Position numbers and translations under genes: made by a program
Notes under the pieces: model-generated
Databases searched by the model: none
The model's input: the letters and a program-made list of their open reading frames with translations, nothing else
Told to the model about the DNA's origin: nothing
Shown: positions 18,001 to 30,100 of the stretch, one piece after another
Layout: the number at the start of each line of letters is the position of its first letter
How positions within the stretch are numbered: position 1 is the first letter of the stretch
Source: DASWLF01 sp963768765
Lineage (GTDB): Bacteria; Desulfobacterota; Desulfobaccia; Desulfobaccales; 0-14-0-80-60-11
Direction: 5' to 3'
Assembly (NCBI GenBank): GCA_963768765.1
Contig: CAVYJK010000028.1
Location: forward strand, 124,001-188,000
Length of the DNA stretch: 64,000 nucleotides

Positions 18001-21000
18001 AACTACCTCTTCGTGGGCCGCTATACTGACGGCACCGGCACCTACAACCTGAGCGGCGGCAGCCTCACGGCCAACTATGAGTACATGGGCGCGGAAGGCG
18101 GCACCGGGACCTTCAACCAGACCGGCGGCGTCAATACCGTGGCCAGCGGCCTCTACGTGGCCCAAGGAATCCCCAGCAGCGGCACCTACAACCTGTGGGA
18201 GGGCAGCCTCCAGGCCTACACCGAGTACATCGGCTATGACGGCACCGGCACCTTCAACCAGGGCGACGGCTGTACTTCCGGCGGCACCAACACGGTGCTC
18301 AACGACCTGTACCTGGGTTACGATACCACCGGCGTGGGCACCTACAACCTGAATGCCGGCCTGCTGGACCCGGTTAATGAGTACGTCGGCTGGAGCGGCA
18401 TCGGCGTCTTCAACCAGAACGGCGGCACCAACACGGTGACCGGCAGCCTCTATCCTGGGCGTTCAACTGCCACCGGGCGTCGGCACCTACAACCTCAACG
18501 CCGGCACCCTCACGGTGGCCGGCGATGAGTACGTCGGCTTTAGCGGCACCGGCACCTTCAACCAGGCGGCGGACACCCTGAATCCGGTGGGCGGCAGCCT
18601 TTATCGTGGGCGTCAAGCCCACCGGGGTCGGCACTTACAACCTCAACGGCGGCACCGTGACGGTGGCCGACTATGAGTACATCGGCAACTGCCGGCACCG
18701 GCACCTTCAACCAGGCGGCGCACACCCGGAACCTGATCACCGGCGACCTCTACCTGGGCTACTACACCACCGGCATCCGGCACCTATAACATGAACGGCG
18801 GCAGGCTCACCGCGGTGAACGAGTTCATCGGCTACGACGGCACCGGCATCTTCAACCAGAATGGCGGCTACAATAGGGTCAGCAACGACCTGAACCTGGG
18901 CTACTACGCCGGCAGCTCCGGCACTTACAACCAGAACGACGGCTACCTGAGGGTGGTGAACAACCTCAACATCAACGGGGCCAGGGCACCTTCAACCTCA
19001 TCGGCGGCAAGCTCAAGGCTTACACCATCAACCTGAACCCCGGCGGCCTCTTCTTCGAGGCAGAGACGGGCAACCGCCTCCACGCCGACATCTTCAACCA
19101 GCAGGGCGGCACGGTGGATGGCTTCCTGCAGAACCGGGGCACCTTCAACTACTATAGCGGCGACTTCCTGGGCCGCCTCCTGAACCTGCGCCACGGCTAC
19201 ATAAACTTCTTTGCCGATTTCACCGCGGAGAACGGCCTGATCAACTACTCGCGCCATACCGTGGAGATTCCCTATGGGATCACCGTCACCCTGAACACCT
19301 TGAACACGGGTGACAACTTCGGCCTGGACAACTTCGGCAAGATCTTCCTCAACGGCGGCACCCTGGCCAGTGACAACGGCCTGCTGCTCAACGACTGCCG
19401 CGGCCGCTTCTTCGGCTGGGGCGAAATCGACGGCGTCTTTGTCAACAGTGGCAAGCTCAGCCCCTTCAACCCGAATAACTTTGGCGGGGTGGGGGAACTG
19501 GACATCTACGGCAGCTTCGAGCAGACCTGCTCCGGCAGGGTGAAGTTTGATATCGCCTCGGAATTTGACTACGACCACATCGATGTGCAAGGGGACCCCG
19601 GCACGGTTACCCTGGCCGGCACGGTGTGGCCGCACCTGGTGGAATGCTACCATCCTCGGGGCAGCCGGTATTTCGACGTCATCCATGCTGATGGCGGCGT
19701 CTTCGGCACCTTCGACCGGGTGAAGCATCCCTTTATCACTCTCACCCTGAACTGGGAGCCGGTCTACCGGCCCTATGATGTCTACCTGCTGACCCGGCGG
19801 AATTACACCCGGGCGTGGTTGGGCTTGAACTCCAACCAGACGTCGGTGGGCAACATGCTCAACAGCGTCGCCATGGTCAACTCCGGGGACCTGGACGACG
19901 TGCTGAACGTCATTGACTACCTGAATAACACCGGGGCCATCCAAGATGCCTTCAAGCAGATCTCCCCGGAAAAGAGCGCGGCCCTGGCCAACATTGCCTT
20001 TGCCGGGGCTACTAACCAGATGCGCAACCTGGCGGAGCGGATCACCAATATCCGCTTCGGCAATCGGGAAGCCGCCAGCTCCGGTGCAGGCGGTCCGGGT
20101 TCCTTCAACCTGAGCGCCAACCCGTTCTCGGGCGTGATGCTGGCTTACAACTCCTCCAGCCTCTCCGGCCTGCTCACCGGCCAGAAAGAGGTTGGTCCTT
20201 TGGCAAAGTGGGGCCTGTTCATCGATCCTAACCTGATTCTGGGCAGCCGGAGTTCTTCGGCGAACCTGTCGGGTTACGACTTCACCACCGGGGGCTTCTC
20301 GGTGGGGGCTGACTGCCGGGTGCAGGATAACCTCATCGTGGGCCTGGCCAGCGGCTACAACCGCACCGACGCCGGCTTCCATGGCGTGGGCGGCTCGGTG
20401 GGGAACAACTCCTGGCCCATCACGGCCTACGCGGCCTATCTCCCAGAGAAGTTCTACGTCTTCGGGTCTCTGGGGTACACCCTGAACCTCTTCGACCTGG
20501 AACGTAACATCGCCTTCGGGTCGATTGCCCGCAAGGCGCAGAGTTCACCGACCGGGAATCAGTTGAACATTTACGCGGAAACCGGCTATGACGTTAAAGT
20601 CAAGCGGCTGGTGGTGACTCCCACTGTTTCCATGGCTTACACCAACCTCTGGCTGGATGGCTTCACGGAGGACGGCGCCGGGGCCCTGAATCTGAGGGTC
20701 GCCCCGCAGTCTGCGGCCTCTGTGCAAACCGGCGTGGGCGGCAAGGTCTCCCTCCCCATCAAGAGCGGCGACCATACGATCGTGCCTCAGGTCTACGCCA
20801 CCTACCAGCACGAGTTCTCGAACGACGCCCGGGGCCTGGACGCCCGTCTCAGCCAGGGCAGCGCCACTTGCACCTGGCAGACCGACAAGCCCGCCAGAGA
20901 CTTTGCGGTGGTGGGCGGCAACCTCACCGTGGGTATCAAGAAGAACCTGGCAGCACAGGTCAATTACAACGTCGAGTTGGGGAAAGGCAAGGAAATCAAC

Positions 21001-21036
21001 CACTTCCTCAACATCGGGGTGCGTTACCAATTCTAA
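12009..21036 (+). CDS. Giant repeat-rich autotransporter (type Va), interrupted by many frame breaks
   Basis: One locus of about 9 kb. It begins with a signal peptide (hydrophobic GAALLLGVLASASPAGAQ; ATG at 12009 after AGAGGGGAG). About 50 passenger repeats follow. From about 19,000 there is a non-repeat stalk with typical beta-helix end features (GGTLASDNG, GELDIYGSFEQ, YDHIDVQGD). The C-terminal beta-barrel of about 280 residues spans 20,200-21,036 and ends in the outer-membrane signal phenylalanine (GVRYQF). The passenger would be exported through the barrel and shown on the surface, probably as an adhesin or S-layer-like fibre. The frame is clean to about 14,578. Between there and about 19,040 there are more than a dozen one-base gains or losses, while the protein repeat continues in all frames. 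Beyond 19,114 it is clean again. Confidence 0.9.
12350..18970 (+). repeat. About 50 tandem coding repeats of roughly 42-46 codons
   Basis: Consensus unit: GTGTFNQ-GGTN-V--NLYLGY, then GTYNLSGGSLSAVNEYVGY. The pattern of glycines and alternating polar residues resembles the T5SS/PEP-CTERM-associated repeat and predicts one beta-helix rung set per unit. DNA identity between units is high (for example GGCACCTTCAACCAGA recurs many times), higher in 15.6-18.4 kb than in 12.4-14.5 kb, so the central part looks more recently expanded. Confidence 0.9.
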
Positions 21037-21077
21037 TCTAAGGAGCCGCGGCTAAATCCGGCCGCCTCCTGACAACC

Positions 21078-21116
21078 AAAAGGCCCTTCGGCCGCCGGCC
21101 GAGGGGCCTTTTCTCT
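21078..21116 (+). terminator. Terminator after the autotransporter
   Basis: AAAAGGCCCTTCGGCC and GGCCGAGGGGCCTTTT form a long stem with a 3-nt loop, ending in TTTTCTCTT. It separates this operon from the next gene. Confidence 0.8.
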
Positions 21117-21182
21117 TGGTGACCACCGATTTTAATTATAAAATCTCTCTGAGCGGTAGAATAAACGAAAGAGCCGGGAGCC

Positions 21183-22773
21183 ATGATTAAGATTCTTCAA
21201 AAACCATGGAACTTAAAGGTGCTGATCTGCCTGCTGTTGCTGGGCCTGACCTTACTGGCCTATATCCAGGTTAGGGATTACGACTTCACCACCTTCGATG
21301 ACGACATGTACGTCACCAACAATCCTATGGTCCGGGCCGGGCTCACTTGGCAGGGGGTAAAATGGGCCTTTACCGCGGTGCACGCCAGCAACTGGCACCC
21401 CGTGACCTGGCTGTCCCACATGCTGGATTGCCAGCTTTTTGGCATGGATCCCCGGGGGCACCATCTTACCAACTTGTTTTTCCATGTGATCAACACCCTC
21501 CTCCTGTTCCTTTTCCTGGCCTGGGTGACTCACGACCTCTGGCCCAGCGCCCTGGTAGCCGCCCTGTTTGCGCTGCATCCCTTGCACGTGGAGTCGGTGG
21601 CCTGGGTGTCGGAGAGAAAAGATGTCCTGAGCACCTTCTTCTGGCTGTCCACCATGGGGGCTTACGCTTTTTACGTGGCCAGGCCCTCTCTGCAGCGCTA
21701 CCTGCCAGTCTTGCTTCTGCTGGTTTTGGGGTTGATGGCCAAGCCCATGGCGGTCACCCTGCCCTTTGTGCTCCTCCTGTTGGACTTCTGGCCCCTGGGC
21801 AGGGTTCAAAAAGGGGCTGGTGAGTCGCAACCGTCCCCCTCCGCCTGGCGGGTCTACTGGCCGCTGATTAAAGAAAAGATTCCCCTGTTGGCAGTCGTCA
21901 TCCTGGCCTGCCTGGTGACCATGTGGGCCCAAAGGATGAGCGGCGCCGTGATGCCTCTGAACATTCGGCCGGTGGACGCCCGGATCGCCAACGCCCTGGT
22001 GGCCTATGTCATGTATGTGGTCAAGATGTTTTGGCCGTACCCCATGTCCTTTTTTTACGGGCTGGCCTTCGTGCCGTGGTGGCAGGCAGCGCTTGCCGGC
22101 CTGGCCCTTCTGGGGGTAACGGCTTTGCTCCTCCGGGGGGCGCGGCGCCATCCTTACCTGGGGGTTGGCTGGCTCTGGTACCTGGGCACCTTGGTGCCGG
22201 TGATCGGGCTGGTCCAGGTGGGGGGGCAGGCGATGGCGGACCGCTATACCTATATTCCCTTCATCGGATTGTTCATCATCGTCGCCTGGGGGGTATTCGA
22301 GGTCACCGCCCGTTTACCATACCAGAAACTCATCGTTTCGACGGGGGCTGCGGCAGTACTCTTAGCCTGTCTGCTCTCTACCTGGGTGCAGGCAGGGTAC
22401 TGGCGGAGCTCGGAGTCTCTTTTCCGTCATGGCATGGCGGTCTCTAAGGAGCAACTACATGGCTTACCACCATCTGGGCATGGCCTATTCGAACCAGGGG
22501 AGAATCGATGAGGCCATCGCCTTGTTCCGCCAGACCCTGCAAGTTGCTCCCGCTTATCCCCCAGCCTACAATAATCTGGCCGTAGCTTATGCCAGACAGG
22601 GCAGGTTTGAGGAAGCGGTGCCTCTCTTTAAAGCAGCCATCAAGCTTAGCCCCAACAATATCAGCTATTACGCCAACCTGGCCTTGGCCTACCGGCAGCA
22701 GGGGAAAAAAGCAGAGGCCGAGGCGGTGATGGCGCATATCAAATGGCTTTCCGGGCATTCCGGGCATAAATAA
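21183..22773 (+). CDS. TMTC-like polytopic membrane protein with C-terminal TPR repeats, one frame break
   Basis: The first 420 residues contain about ten hydrophobic helices and motifs of the TMTC/GT-C-like family: DDDMYVTNNP, HPVTWLSHMLD, HPLHVESVAWVSERKD and QAMADRYTYIP. Members are thought to be membrane mannosyl- or glycosyl-transferases. After one extra base near 22,450 (SK to NYMAYHHLG) the frame continues into about two and a half TPR units (YMAYHHLGMAYSNQGRIDEA, YNNLAVAYARQGRFEEA). The joined protein of about 530 residues matches the common architecture of membrane domain plus TPR tail. Function in glycan or protein glycosylation is inferred. The gene stands alone between two non-coding stretches. 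Confidence 0.85.
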
Positions 22774-23110
22774 CCGTAGCCCGCTTCTCGGAGCAGTCGT
22801 TCATGGGCCTCTGGTCCACCCGTAGAGCATGACAATCTGCTGGGGCCGCCGTGCCCCCCGCCTTGGAGGCATCACCATGCAGGGCGGGCACTACCCGCCA
22901 GGCAGCACCGGCGGGACGCCGGTGCCACCAAAGGACTCTTCCAGACCTCAGATGCCTTGATGCCGGCGCTCCACCGCCAGGGCATCTTATGGAAGTGAGC
23001 CATTCGCCCCTGCCTCTGGGCCGAACCCCCGGCGTCTAGGTAACACGCCCTTATTTATACCCGTAACCAATGGCGTTCTCTATTACAAATAGGTAAATAC
23101 TTAAATCAGT

Positions 23111-23241
23111 TAGTGCTACGTTTCAGAAGTAAATACAACTAATTCTAAGGCCATGAAACACCCCCTCCCTTGAGGGCGGGGGGCCGGGGGAAGGGAACAA
23201 GAGGGTTTTCTTTTTTAAGGTTTTCCTGAAACACGACACTA
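23111..23241. mobile_element. Possible short inverted-repeat element (TAGTG ... CACTA)
   Basis: The left end TAGTGCTACGTTTCAG and the right end CTGAAACACGACACTA are imperfect inverted repeats enclosing a GC-rich hairpin (CCCTCCCTTGAGGGCGGGG). A similar single end, CTGAAACATGACACTA, stands at about 4147. No target duplication is clear. Confidence 0.4.
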
Positions 23242-23295
23242 GCACCCTCCTAAAACAATCTATCCATTATTTTGTAAAAAAGGTTTGATATTCCC

Positions 23296-23320
23296 TTGAC
23301 AAGATGGTAATGATTATTAC
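23296..23320 (+). promoter_or_regulatory. Candidate promoter with a GTAAT-N4-ATTAC operator
   Basis: TTGACA (23296-23301) is followed by the inverted repeat GTAAT-GATT-ATTAC (23307-23320), placed where a metal-responsive repressor would block RNA polymerase. The -10 box is not clear. The site is 270 bp before the multicopper oxidase gene. Confidence 0.35.
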
Positions 23321-23591
23321 TGATTAGTTAAGCTGCTGCAGGTTTAGGGACGGACTTGTTGTTTTCATTAACTGTTTTAGGGAGGTAGGAGGGATCGTTA
23401 GCATCCGGTCAGGGGGCGGGATTGATCCACCCCCGACAACGGTTCGAGCCAGGCTTTTCCTCCTGGCCGCACCGGGGTGGCCGGCAGTCAAGGATTAGTC
23501 CAATCTTTAGCCGGCCGACCGTGCCGTTGGAAAGAACCCCTGCCCTTGGCAGGTGATAAAAAAATACCATCTGGTAACTGGGGGGACATCA

Positions 23592-25636
23592 ATGGAGCGA
23601 AGAAAATTCGTCAAGATCTTGGGAGCCGCGGGAGTGGCCAGCGCCCTGCCGTTGAAGTTTAACCTATTCCGGCCCGGGAAAGCCTTTGGCGCGCTCACCT
23701 GGGTGTCCAGCCCGGCCCTGCAGAAATTCGTCCAGGCCCTTCCCGGCCTGGGCCCCAGCGGCATCCCGGTGGCGGCCCCGGTGCCCGATCCGGTCTTCCC
23801 TAACACCGATTTTTACCGGATCACCGCGGGTCAGTTCACCCAACTGTTGCACCCCAGCCTGCCGGGACCTACCCACCTCTGGGGCTACACCGATAGCACC
23901 ACCGTGAATTTTAAGCACCTGGGCGGCCTGATCATCGCCACCAGAGGCCGGGCGGCGCGCCTCCGCTTTACCAACACCCTGCCCCCCACCCATATCCTGC
24001 CGGTGGACACCAGCATCCCCGGGGCGGATGCCGGGGCGCTCGAAAACCGCATGGCCACCCACCTCCACGGGGGCGCTGTCCCCTGGATCAGTGACGGCGG
24101 CCCCTTTGACTGGTTTGCTCCCAACGGCACCCACGGCGCCAGCTTCCGCAACGGTCCGGGCAGCGTCTTTGACAATTTTTCCCCGCACATGGTGCCCGGC
24201 CAGGCCGATTATTACTACCCCAATGCCCTGGGCTCCAGCGCCCGCCTGGAGTGGTACCATGACCACGCCCTGGGCATCACCCGGCTGAACGCCTATGCCG
24301 GCATCGCCACGGGCTATCTCATCCGGGACAACGTGGTGGCGGCCATGGAGAACAACGGGACGATTCCGCCCCTCAGCCGCCTCATCCCGTTGATTTTCCA
24401 GGACAAGATCTTTATTCCCGCCGGGGGTAACCCGGTACCTGGCGGCCGCGGCGGGCCCGGGGACTTGTGGTATCCCAGCGTCTACGATCCCTTGATCTGG
24501 CGTTGAATCCTCCGGCCAATCCGCCCATACCCTCGGCGGTGCCGGAGTTCTTCGGGGACACCATGCTGGCCAACGGCCTGGTCTTCCCCTCGGTCACCGT
24601 GGACCGGGGGAAGTACCGCCTGGTCATGCTGAACGCCTGCAACGCCCGGTTCCTGCGCTTGAAGCTGGTGTACGCCCAGGGCACCGGCTTCCCCAATAAC
24701 ACGGAGCCGGTCAACTACACCAATCCCCCGACAGCCGTGCCCTTCGTCCAGATCGCGGCCGAGGGCGGCTTCCTGCCGGCGCCGGTGACCCTGACGGGCA
24801 CCGGGCCCACCACCACCCTGCTACTGGCTCCGGCCGAGCGGGCCGAGGTGATCGTGGACTTCAGCAAGGTGCCCGCAGGCTCCATCCTCCTCCTCTATAC
24901 TGACGCCCCGGCCCCCTTCCCGTCGGGCGACCCGAGAAACGACTATTATCCGGGGGGCCCCGGGGTGGTGAACCCCGCACCCGGTTTCGGGCCCAACACC
25001 CGGACCATCATGCAGTTCAATGTATCCAGCACGGTACTTGCGGCCCTGACCCGGCCGCTGGTGCTGCCGGCCCTGGACCCGGTCTCGCTCCTCGGCAAGA
25101 CCCCGAAGAGGACCCGGCGCCTGACCCTGAACGAGGACTTTGATCAATTTGGCCGTCTCATCCAGCGGCTGGGCACCAACGTGTTTGATGTCAGCACCAG
25201 CACTTTCGGTCGGCCTTACCTGGAAATGCCGCCGACGGAGACTCCGACCAATGGAGATATCGAGATCTGGGAGATCGCCAACCTCACCGGCGACACCCAT
25301 CCCATTCACTTCCACCTGGTGAACGTCCAGATCATCTCCCGGCAGCCCTTTGACCCCGGCTCTTACAACGGCACGCCCACCTACATCGGCCCGGCCCGGC
25401 CGCCCGATCCCAACGAGCGGGGCTGGAAGGAGACGGTGCGGATGAACCCCGGCGAGGTCACCCGGGTGATCGCCAAGTTCGACCTGCCCCCGGGGCTGCC
25501 TTTCACCGTGGCCACCAGCACGAGATTCGGGCCGCCGCCGGCGGGCAAGAAATATAACGAGTTCGTGTGGCACTGCCACATCCTGGAGCACGAAGAGCAT
25601 GACATGATGCGCCCGCTGGTGGTTATTTCGACTTAG
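23592..25636 (+). CDS. Tat-exported multicopper oxidase (CotA/laccase-like), one frame break
   Basis: The ATG at 23592 follows a G-rich site and opens a twin-arginine signal (ERRKFVKILGAAG), so a folded enzyme should be exported to the periplasm. Copper-ligand motifs occur in order: HLHGGAVPWISDG, EWYHDHALGI, then in the shifted frame HPIHFHLVNVQ and WHCHILEHEEHDMM. Together these supply type 1, 2 and 3 copper ligands, as in CotA, bilirubin oxidase and CueO-like enzymes. The frame changes between 24,490 and 24,510 (YPSVYDP to LALNPPANPP); here the shift needs one missing or two extra bases, unlike most breaks in the window. With cusBA downstream, cuprous-ion oxidation is a likely role; other phenolic or metal substrates are possible. 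Confidence 0.88.
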
Positions 25637-25714
25637 GTGAGGCAGACCACCGGGGAACGTGGAAAAGGTAACCTTCATCGGCCCCGGCGCCACAGCGCCG
25701 GGGCCGCACTGCCA

Positions 25715-25743
25715 GCCCCGCGGTCACGGCGGGGCTTTTTTTT
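25715..25743 (+). terminator. Terminator or attenuator between the oxidase and cusB
   Basis: AGCCCCGC and GCGGGGCT form a stem followed by eight T residues. The cusB ribosome site GAGGAGG begins right after the T-run, so read-through could set relative expression. Confidence 0.7.
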
Positions 25744-25759
25744 GAGGAGGTAAGCTGAG

Positions 25760-27168
25760 ATGCGGTGGGGCGGCCAACCTAAGAGGGAAAATATCCGCGC
25801 CTGGGTCCGGGAACAGGCGCCCGTTTTGAAAAAATCGTCGTATGTCCTGGTGGCCCTCATTCTCCTGGCGGCCGCGTACCAGGTCGGCTCCTGGCGGAGC
25901 CAGAAAAAGGGGACCGCCTCCGGGGCTGCGGGGGAAAGGCGCATCCTTCATTACGTGGACCCCATGAACCCGTCCCACACCTCCCCGGAGCCGGGCCTGG
26001 CCTCCTGCGGCATGAAAATGGAGCCGGTTTACGCGGATGGGCAGACGCCGGACGCCTCCCTGCCCCCCGGCACCGTGAAGATCAGTCCGGAGAAGCAGCA
26101 GATTACCGGGGTGCGGGTGGCCGGCGGTGGAAAAAGCCCCCTATACCTATGCGCTGCGGGCCCCGGGGAAGGTGGCCGTGGACGAAACCCGCATCTACCG
26201 GATCAATTCCTTCGCCGAGGGCTGGATCATCAAGGCCCATAACAATCCCACGGGCAGCCTGGTTAAGAAGGACGAAATCCTGGCGTCTTATTACAGCCGG
26301 GACTTCATCACCGCGCAGCAGGCCTATTTTTACGCCCTGGACACCATGGAGCGGCTCAAGCAGGGGGACGAGCTCATCCCGGACCAGATGACCGTGACCA
26401 GCGCCCAGGTCCGCTCCGCCGAGGAGAACCTGGAGAATCTGGGCATGGGCAAGCTGCAGATCAAGGAGATCGCCCAAAACCGGCAATTGGCTACAGGAAA
26501 TTTACATCCGCGCCCCGGTCACCGGCTTCGTCCTGTTGCGGGACGTGTCCCCGGGACAGAAGCTCAGCCGGAACTCCGAATTATACCGGCTGGCGGATTG
26601 GAGCCGGGTCTGGATCGTGGTGGACCTCTTCGAGAATGAGACCCAATTCGTCCACCCCGACCTCAAGGTGAAGGTGAATCTCCCCCAGCAGGGGAAGTCC
26701 TTTTACGCCCCCGTGAGCCAGGTTCTGCCGCAGTTCGATCCCGCCACCCGGACCATGAAGGTGCGCCTGGAGGCGGACAACCCCGATTATCTGCTGCGGC
26801 CCGAGATGTTCGTGGACGTGGAATTCCCCGTCAACCTCCCGGCCGCGGTCAGTGTGCCGGTGGATGCCATCCTGGATTCGGGCCTCAAAAAGACGGTCTT
26901 CGTGGACCGGGGCCAGGGCTTGTTTGAGCCCCGGCAGGTGGAGACGGGCTGGCGGCTGGGCGACCGGGTGGAGATCCTCCAGGGCCTGTCCCCCGGCGAG
27001 CGCATCGTGGTGTCCGGCAATTTCCTCATCGACTCCGAGAGCCGCATGAAACTGGCGGCCGCGGGCATGCACCGCAATGTGGCCAAAGACCCGGTGCACG
27101 GCATGAACGTGGACGAGAGCAAGCCCCCAGCCCGTGCCGCCACCGGCGGGGGCCAGCCCCATGATTAA
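25760..27168 (+). CDS. cusB: CusB-type periplasmic adaptor of a copper/silver RND efflux pump, two frame breaks
   Basis: The membrane-fusion subunit links the RND pump to an outer-membrane channel. It has an N-terminal membrane anchor (SSYVLVALILLAAAYQVG), a heavy-metal-binding motif resembling YHS/HMBD (YVDPMNPSHTSPEPGLASCG then MKMEP), then the barrel-sandwich (VDETRIYRINSFAEGWI), an alpha hairpin and a C-terminal beta-barrel (PVDAILDSGLKKTVFVDRG). Two extra single bases near 26,122 and 26,490 split it into three frames; removing them gives about 470 residues, close to family size. GAGGAGG precedes the ATG. It overlaps the cusA start by 8 bp, so translation is coupled. Confidence 0.9.
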
Positions 27169-30100
27169 TCGCATCATCGATTTTTCGGTGAACAACAAGG
27201 TCATCGTCTTCATCATCGTGGCCGCGGCCTGTCTGATGGGCTGGTGGTCCATGCAGCATCTGCACCCTGGACGCCGTCCCGGACCTCACCGACACCCAGG
27301 TGATCATCTACTCCCGCTGGGACCGCAGCCCGGACATCATCGAAGACCAGGTGACCTACCCCATCGTCACCGCCATGCTGGGCGCCCCCAGGGTCAAGGC
27401 CGTGCGCGGCTTTTCGGATTTCGGCTACTCCTATGTTTACGTCATTTTCGAAGACGGCACCGATATTTACTGGGCCCGGTCCCGGACCCTGGAATACCTG
27501 TCCGGGGTGCTGCCGCGCCTGCCCGACGGGGTCAAGACCGAATTGGGGCCGGACGCCACCGGCCTGGGCTGGGTCTTCCAGTACGCCCTGGTGGACACCA
27601 CCGGCAAGCACAGCCTGGAGGAGCTGCGCTCTCTACCAGGATTGGTATCTGCGCTATTACCTGAAGGCCGTCCCCGGGGTGGCGGAGGTGGCGCCGGTGG
27701 GGGGCTTTGTCCGGCAGTACCAGGTCAATGTGGACCCCAACCGGCTGCAGGCCTACAACCTTTCCATCAGCCAGGTGGTCAAGGCGGTGCAGGGCGGCAA
27801 CAAGGACGTGGGCGGGCGGCTGATCGAATTCGGCGGCACCGAGTACATGGTGCGGGGCCGGGGCTACGCCCGTTCCCTGCAGGATTTTGAAAATATCGTC
27901 CTGACCGCCAGCGAAGACGGCACCCCCATTCGGATCAAGGATATCGGCCAGGTCGTCATGGGCCGGATCTACCGGCGGGGGGTCACCGATCTGGACGGGA
28001 CCGGGGAGGTGGTGTCCGGGATCGTCGTGATGCGGGAGGGCCAAAATGCCCTGGAGGTCATCGAGCGGGTCAAGGCCAAGATCAAGGAGATCGAACCGGG
28101 GCTGCCCAGCGGCGTCAAGATTGTGCCCATCTATGACCGCTCCGATTTGATCCAGCGGGCCATCGGCAACATGAAGTCCACCCTGGTGGAGGTGCTGATC
28201 ACCGTCTCCCTGGTGATCCTGATCTTTCTGTGGCACTTCCCCAGCGCCATCATCCCGGTGATCACCATCCCGGTGGCGGTGCTGATTTCCTTCATTCCCT
28301 TCCGGATGATGGGGGTCACGGCCAACATCATGTCCCTGGGGGGGATCGTCATCGCGGTGGGGGCCCTGGTGGACGCGGCCATCGTGGTGGTGGAGCAGGT
28401 CCACAAGAAACTGGAGAAATGGCACCGGACGGGCCGCCTGGAAGACTACCAGGAGGTCGTGGTCAAGGCGGTCAAGGAGGTGGCGGGGCCCAGTTTCTTT
28501 GCCCTGCTGGTGATCGCGGTGTCGTTTCTGCCGGTGCTCAGCCTGGAGTCGGTGGAAGGCCGGATGTTCAAGCCCCTGGCCTACACCAAGAACCTGTCCA
28601 TGCTGGTGGCCGCGGTCTTGGCCATCACCCTGGACCCGGCCCTGCGGCTCCTGTTCACCCACATGCAGAATTTCAACTTCCGGCCGCCCTGGTTGTGCCG
28701 GATAACCAACGCCGTGCTGGTGGGCACCATTCATCCCGAAGAAAAGCACCCCATCAGCCGGCGCTTGATCCGGTTTTATGAACCGTTAGTCACCTGGTCG
28801 CTGCGCCGGAAATGGTGGGTGATCGGCGGGGCCTTCGCCCTGGTGCTCGTCACGCTCCCGGTCTATCTGCACCTGGGCTCGGAATTTATGCCGCCCCTGG
28901 AGGAAGGCTCCATTCTCTACATGCCCTCCACCATGCCGGGGATTTCCATCGGCGAGGCCCAAAAAGTGCTCCAGGTCACGGACCGCATCATCAAGGGCTT
29001 TCCCGAGGTGGACCGGGTCCTGGGCAAGGCGGGCCGGGCCGAGACCTCCACCGACCCGGCCCCGGTGTCCATGCTGGAAACGTTGATCACCCTGAAGCCC
29101 AAATCGCAGTGGCGGCCCCACCTGACCCAGGAAGAACTCATCAGCCAGATGAATGAGGCCCTGACCCTGCCGGGTCTGGCCAACGCCTGGACCATGCCCA
29201 TCAAGGGCCGCATCGAGATGTTGAGCACCGGTCTGCGGACCCCCATCGGGATCAAGATCTCCGGGGCCGATGTCAAGACCATCGAGGAAATCGGGTCCCA
29301 GATCGAATCCCTGCTGCCGGCCGTCAAGGGAACCCGCAGCGTCTTCGCCGAGCGCACCGGGAGCGGCTATTTTCTCGATTTCGATTGGCATCGGGAGGAA
29401 TTGGCCCGCTACGGTTTGAGCATCGATGACGTCCAGGACGTGATCCAGAATGCCATCGGCGGGGAAAATGTCACCACCACCGTGGAAGGGCGGGAACGCT
29501 ACACGGTCAATGTGCGCTACCAGCGGGATTTCCGGTCCGACTTCAGCGCCCTGGAACGCATCCTGGTGCCGGCCGCCGACGGCAAGCGGCAGATTCCCCC
29601 TGGGGCAGCTGGCCAGCATCAAGACGGTCAGCGGGCCGGCCATGATCCGGGATGAAGACGGCCTGCTGACGGGCTATGTGTATCATCGATATCGCCGGCC
29701 GGGACCCCAACGGCTATGTCGAGGAAGCGGCCCGCCTGCTCAAGGACAAGGTGAAACTGCCGCCGGGTTACGCCATCTCCTGGAGCGGCCAGTACGAGGC
29801 GGCCCAGCGGGTGAAGCAGCGCCTGCTGCTGGTGGTCCCCCTGACCCTGTTCCTGATCTTCCTGCTCCTCTATATGAACACCCGGTCCATCACCAAGACC
29901 ATGCTCATCATCCTGGCGGTGCCGTTCTCCGCGGTGGGCGCCATCTGGTTCCTGTATCTGCTGGGCTACAACATGAGCATCGCGGTCTGGGTCGGTCTGA
30001 TCGCCCTGCTTGGGGGTGGATGCGGAAACGGGCATCTTCATGCTCCTGTATCTCGACCTGGCCTACGCCCAGGCGAAGGCAGGAGGGCGGCTCAGACCCT

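Larger units (their letters stand above)
22774..23591. other. Non-coding stretch before the copper operon
   Basis: No gene is supported here. It contains a GC-rich inverted repeat (GGCGGGCACTACCCGCC, GGCGGGACGCCGGTGCC near 22,880-22,925), an inverted-repeat element at 23111-23241, an AT-rich promoter-like segment near 23,296, and a long GC-rich leader (23,390-23,570) with several possible hairpins that I could not match to a known riboswitch. Confidence 0.5.

Noticed and set aside
12350..18970. CRISPR or satellite-like array
   Set aside because: The repeats are coding, in register with glycine-rich rungs, have no spacers of constant size and no cas genes. They belong to the autotransporter passenger.
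23307..23320. A true Fur box before the multicopper oxidase
   Set aside because: Only the GTAAT/ATTAC arms fit; the full 19-bp Fur consensus is not matched, so it is kept only as a candidate operator.
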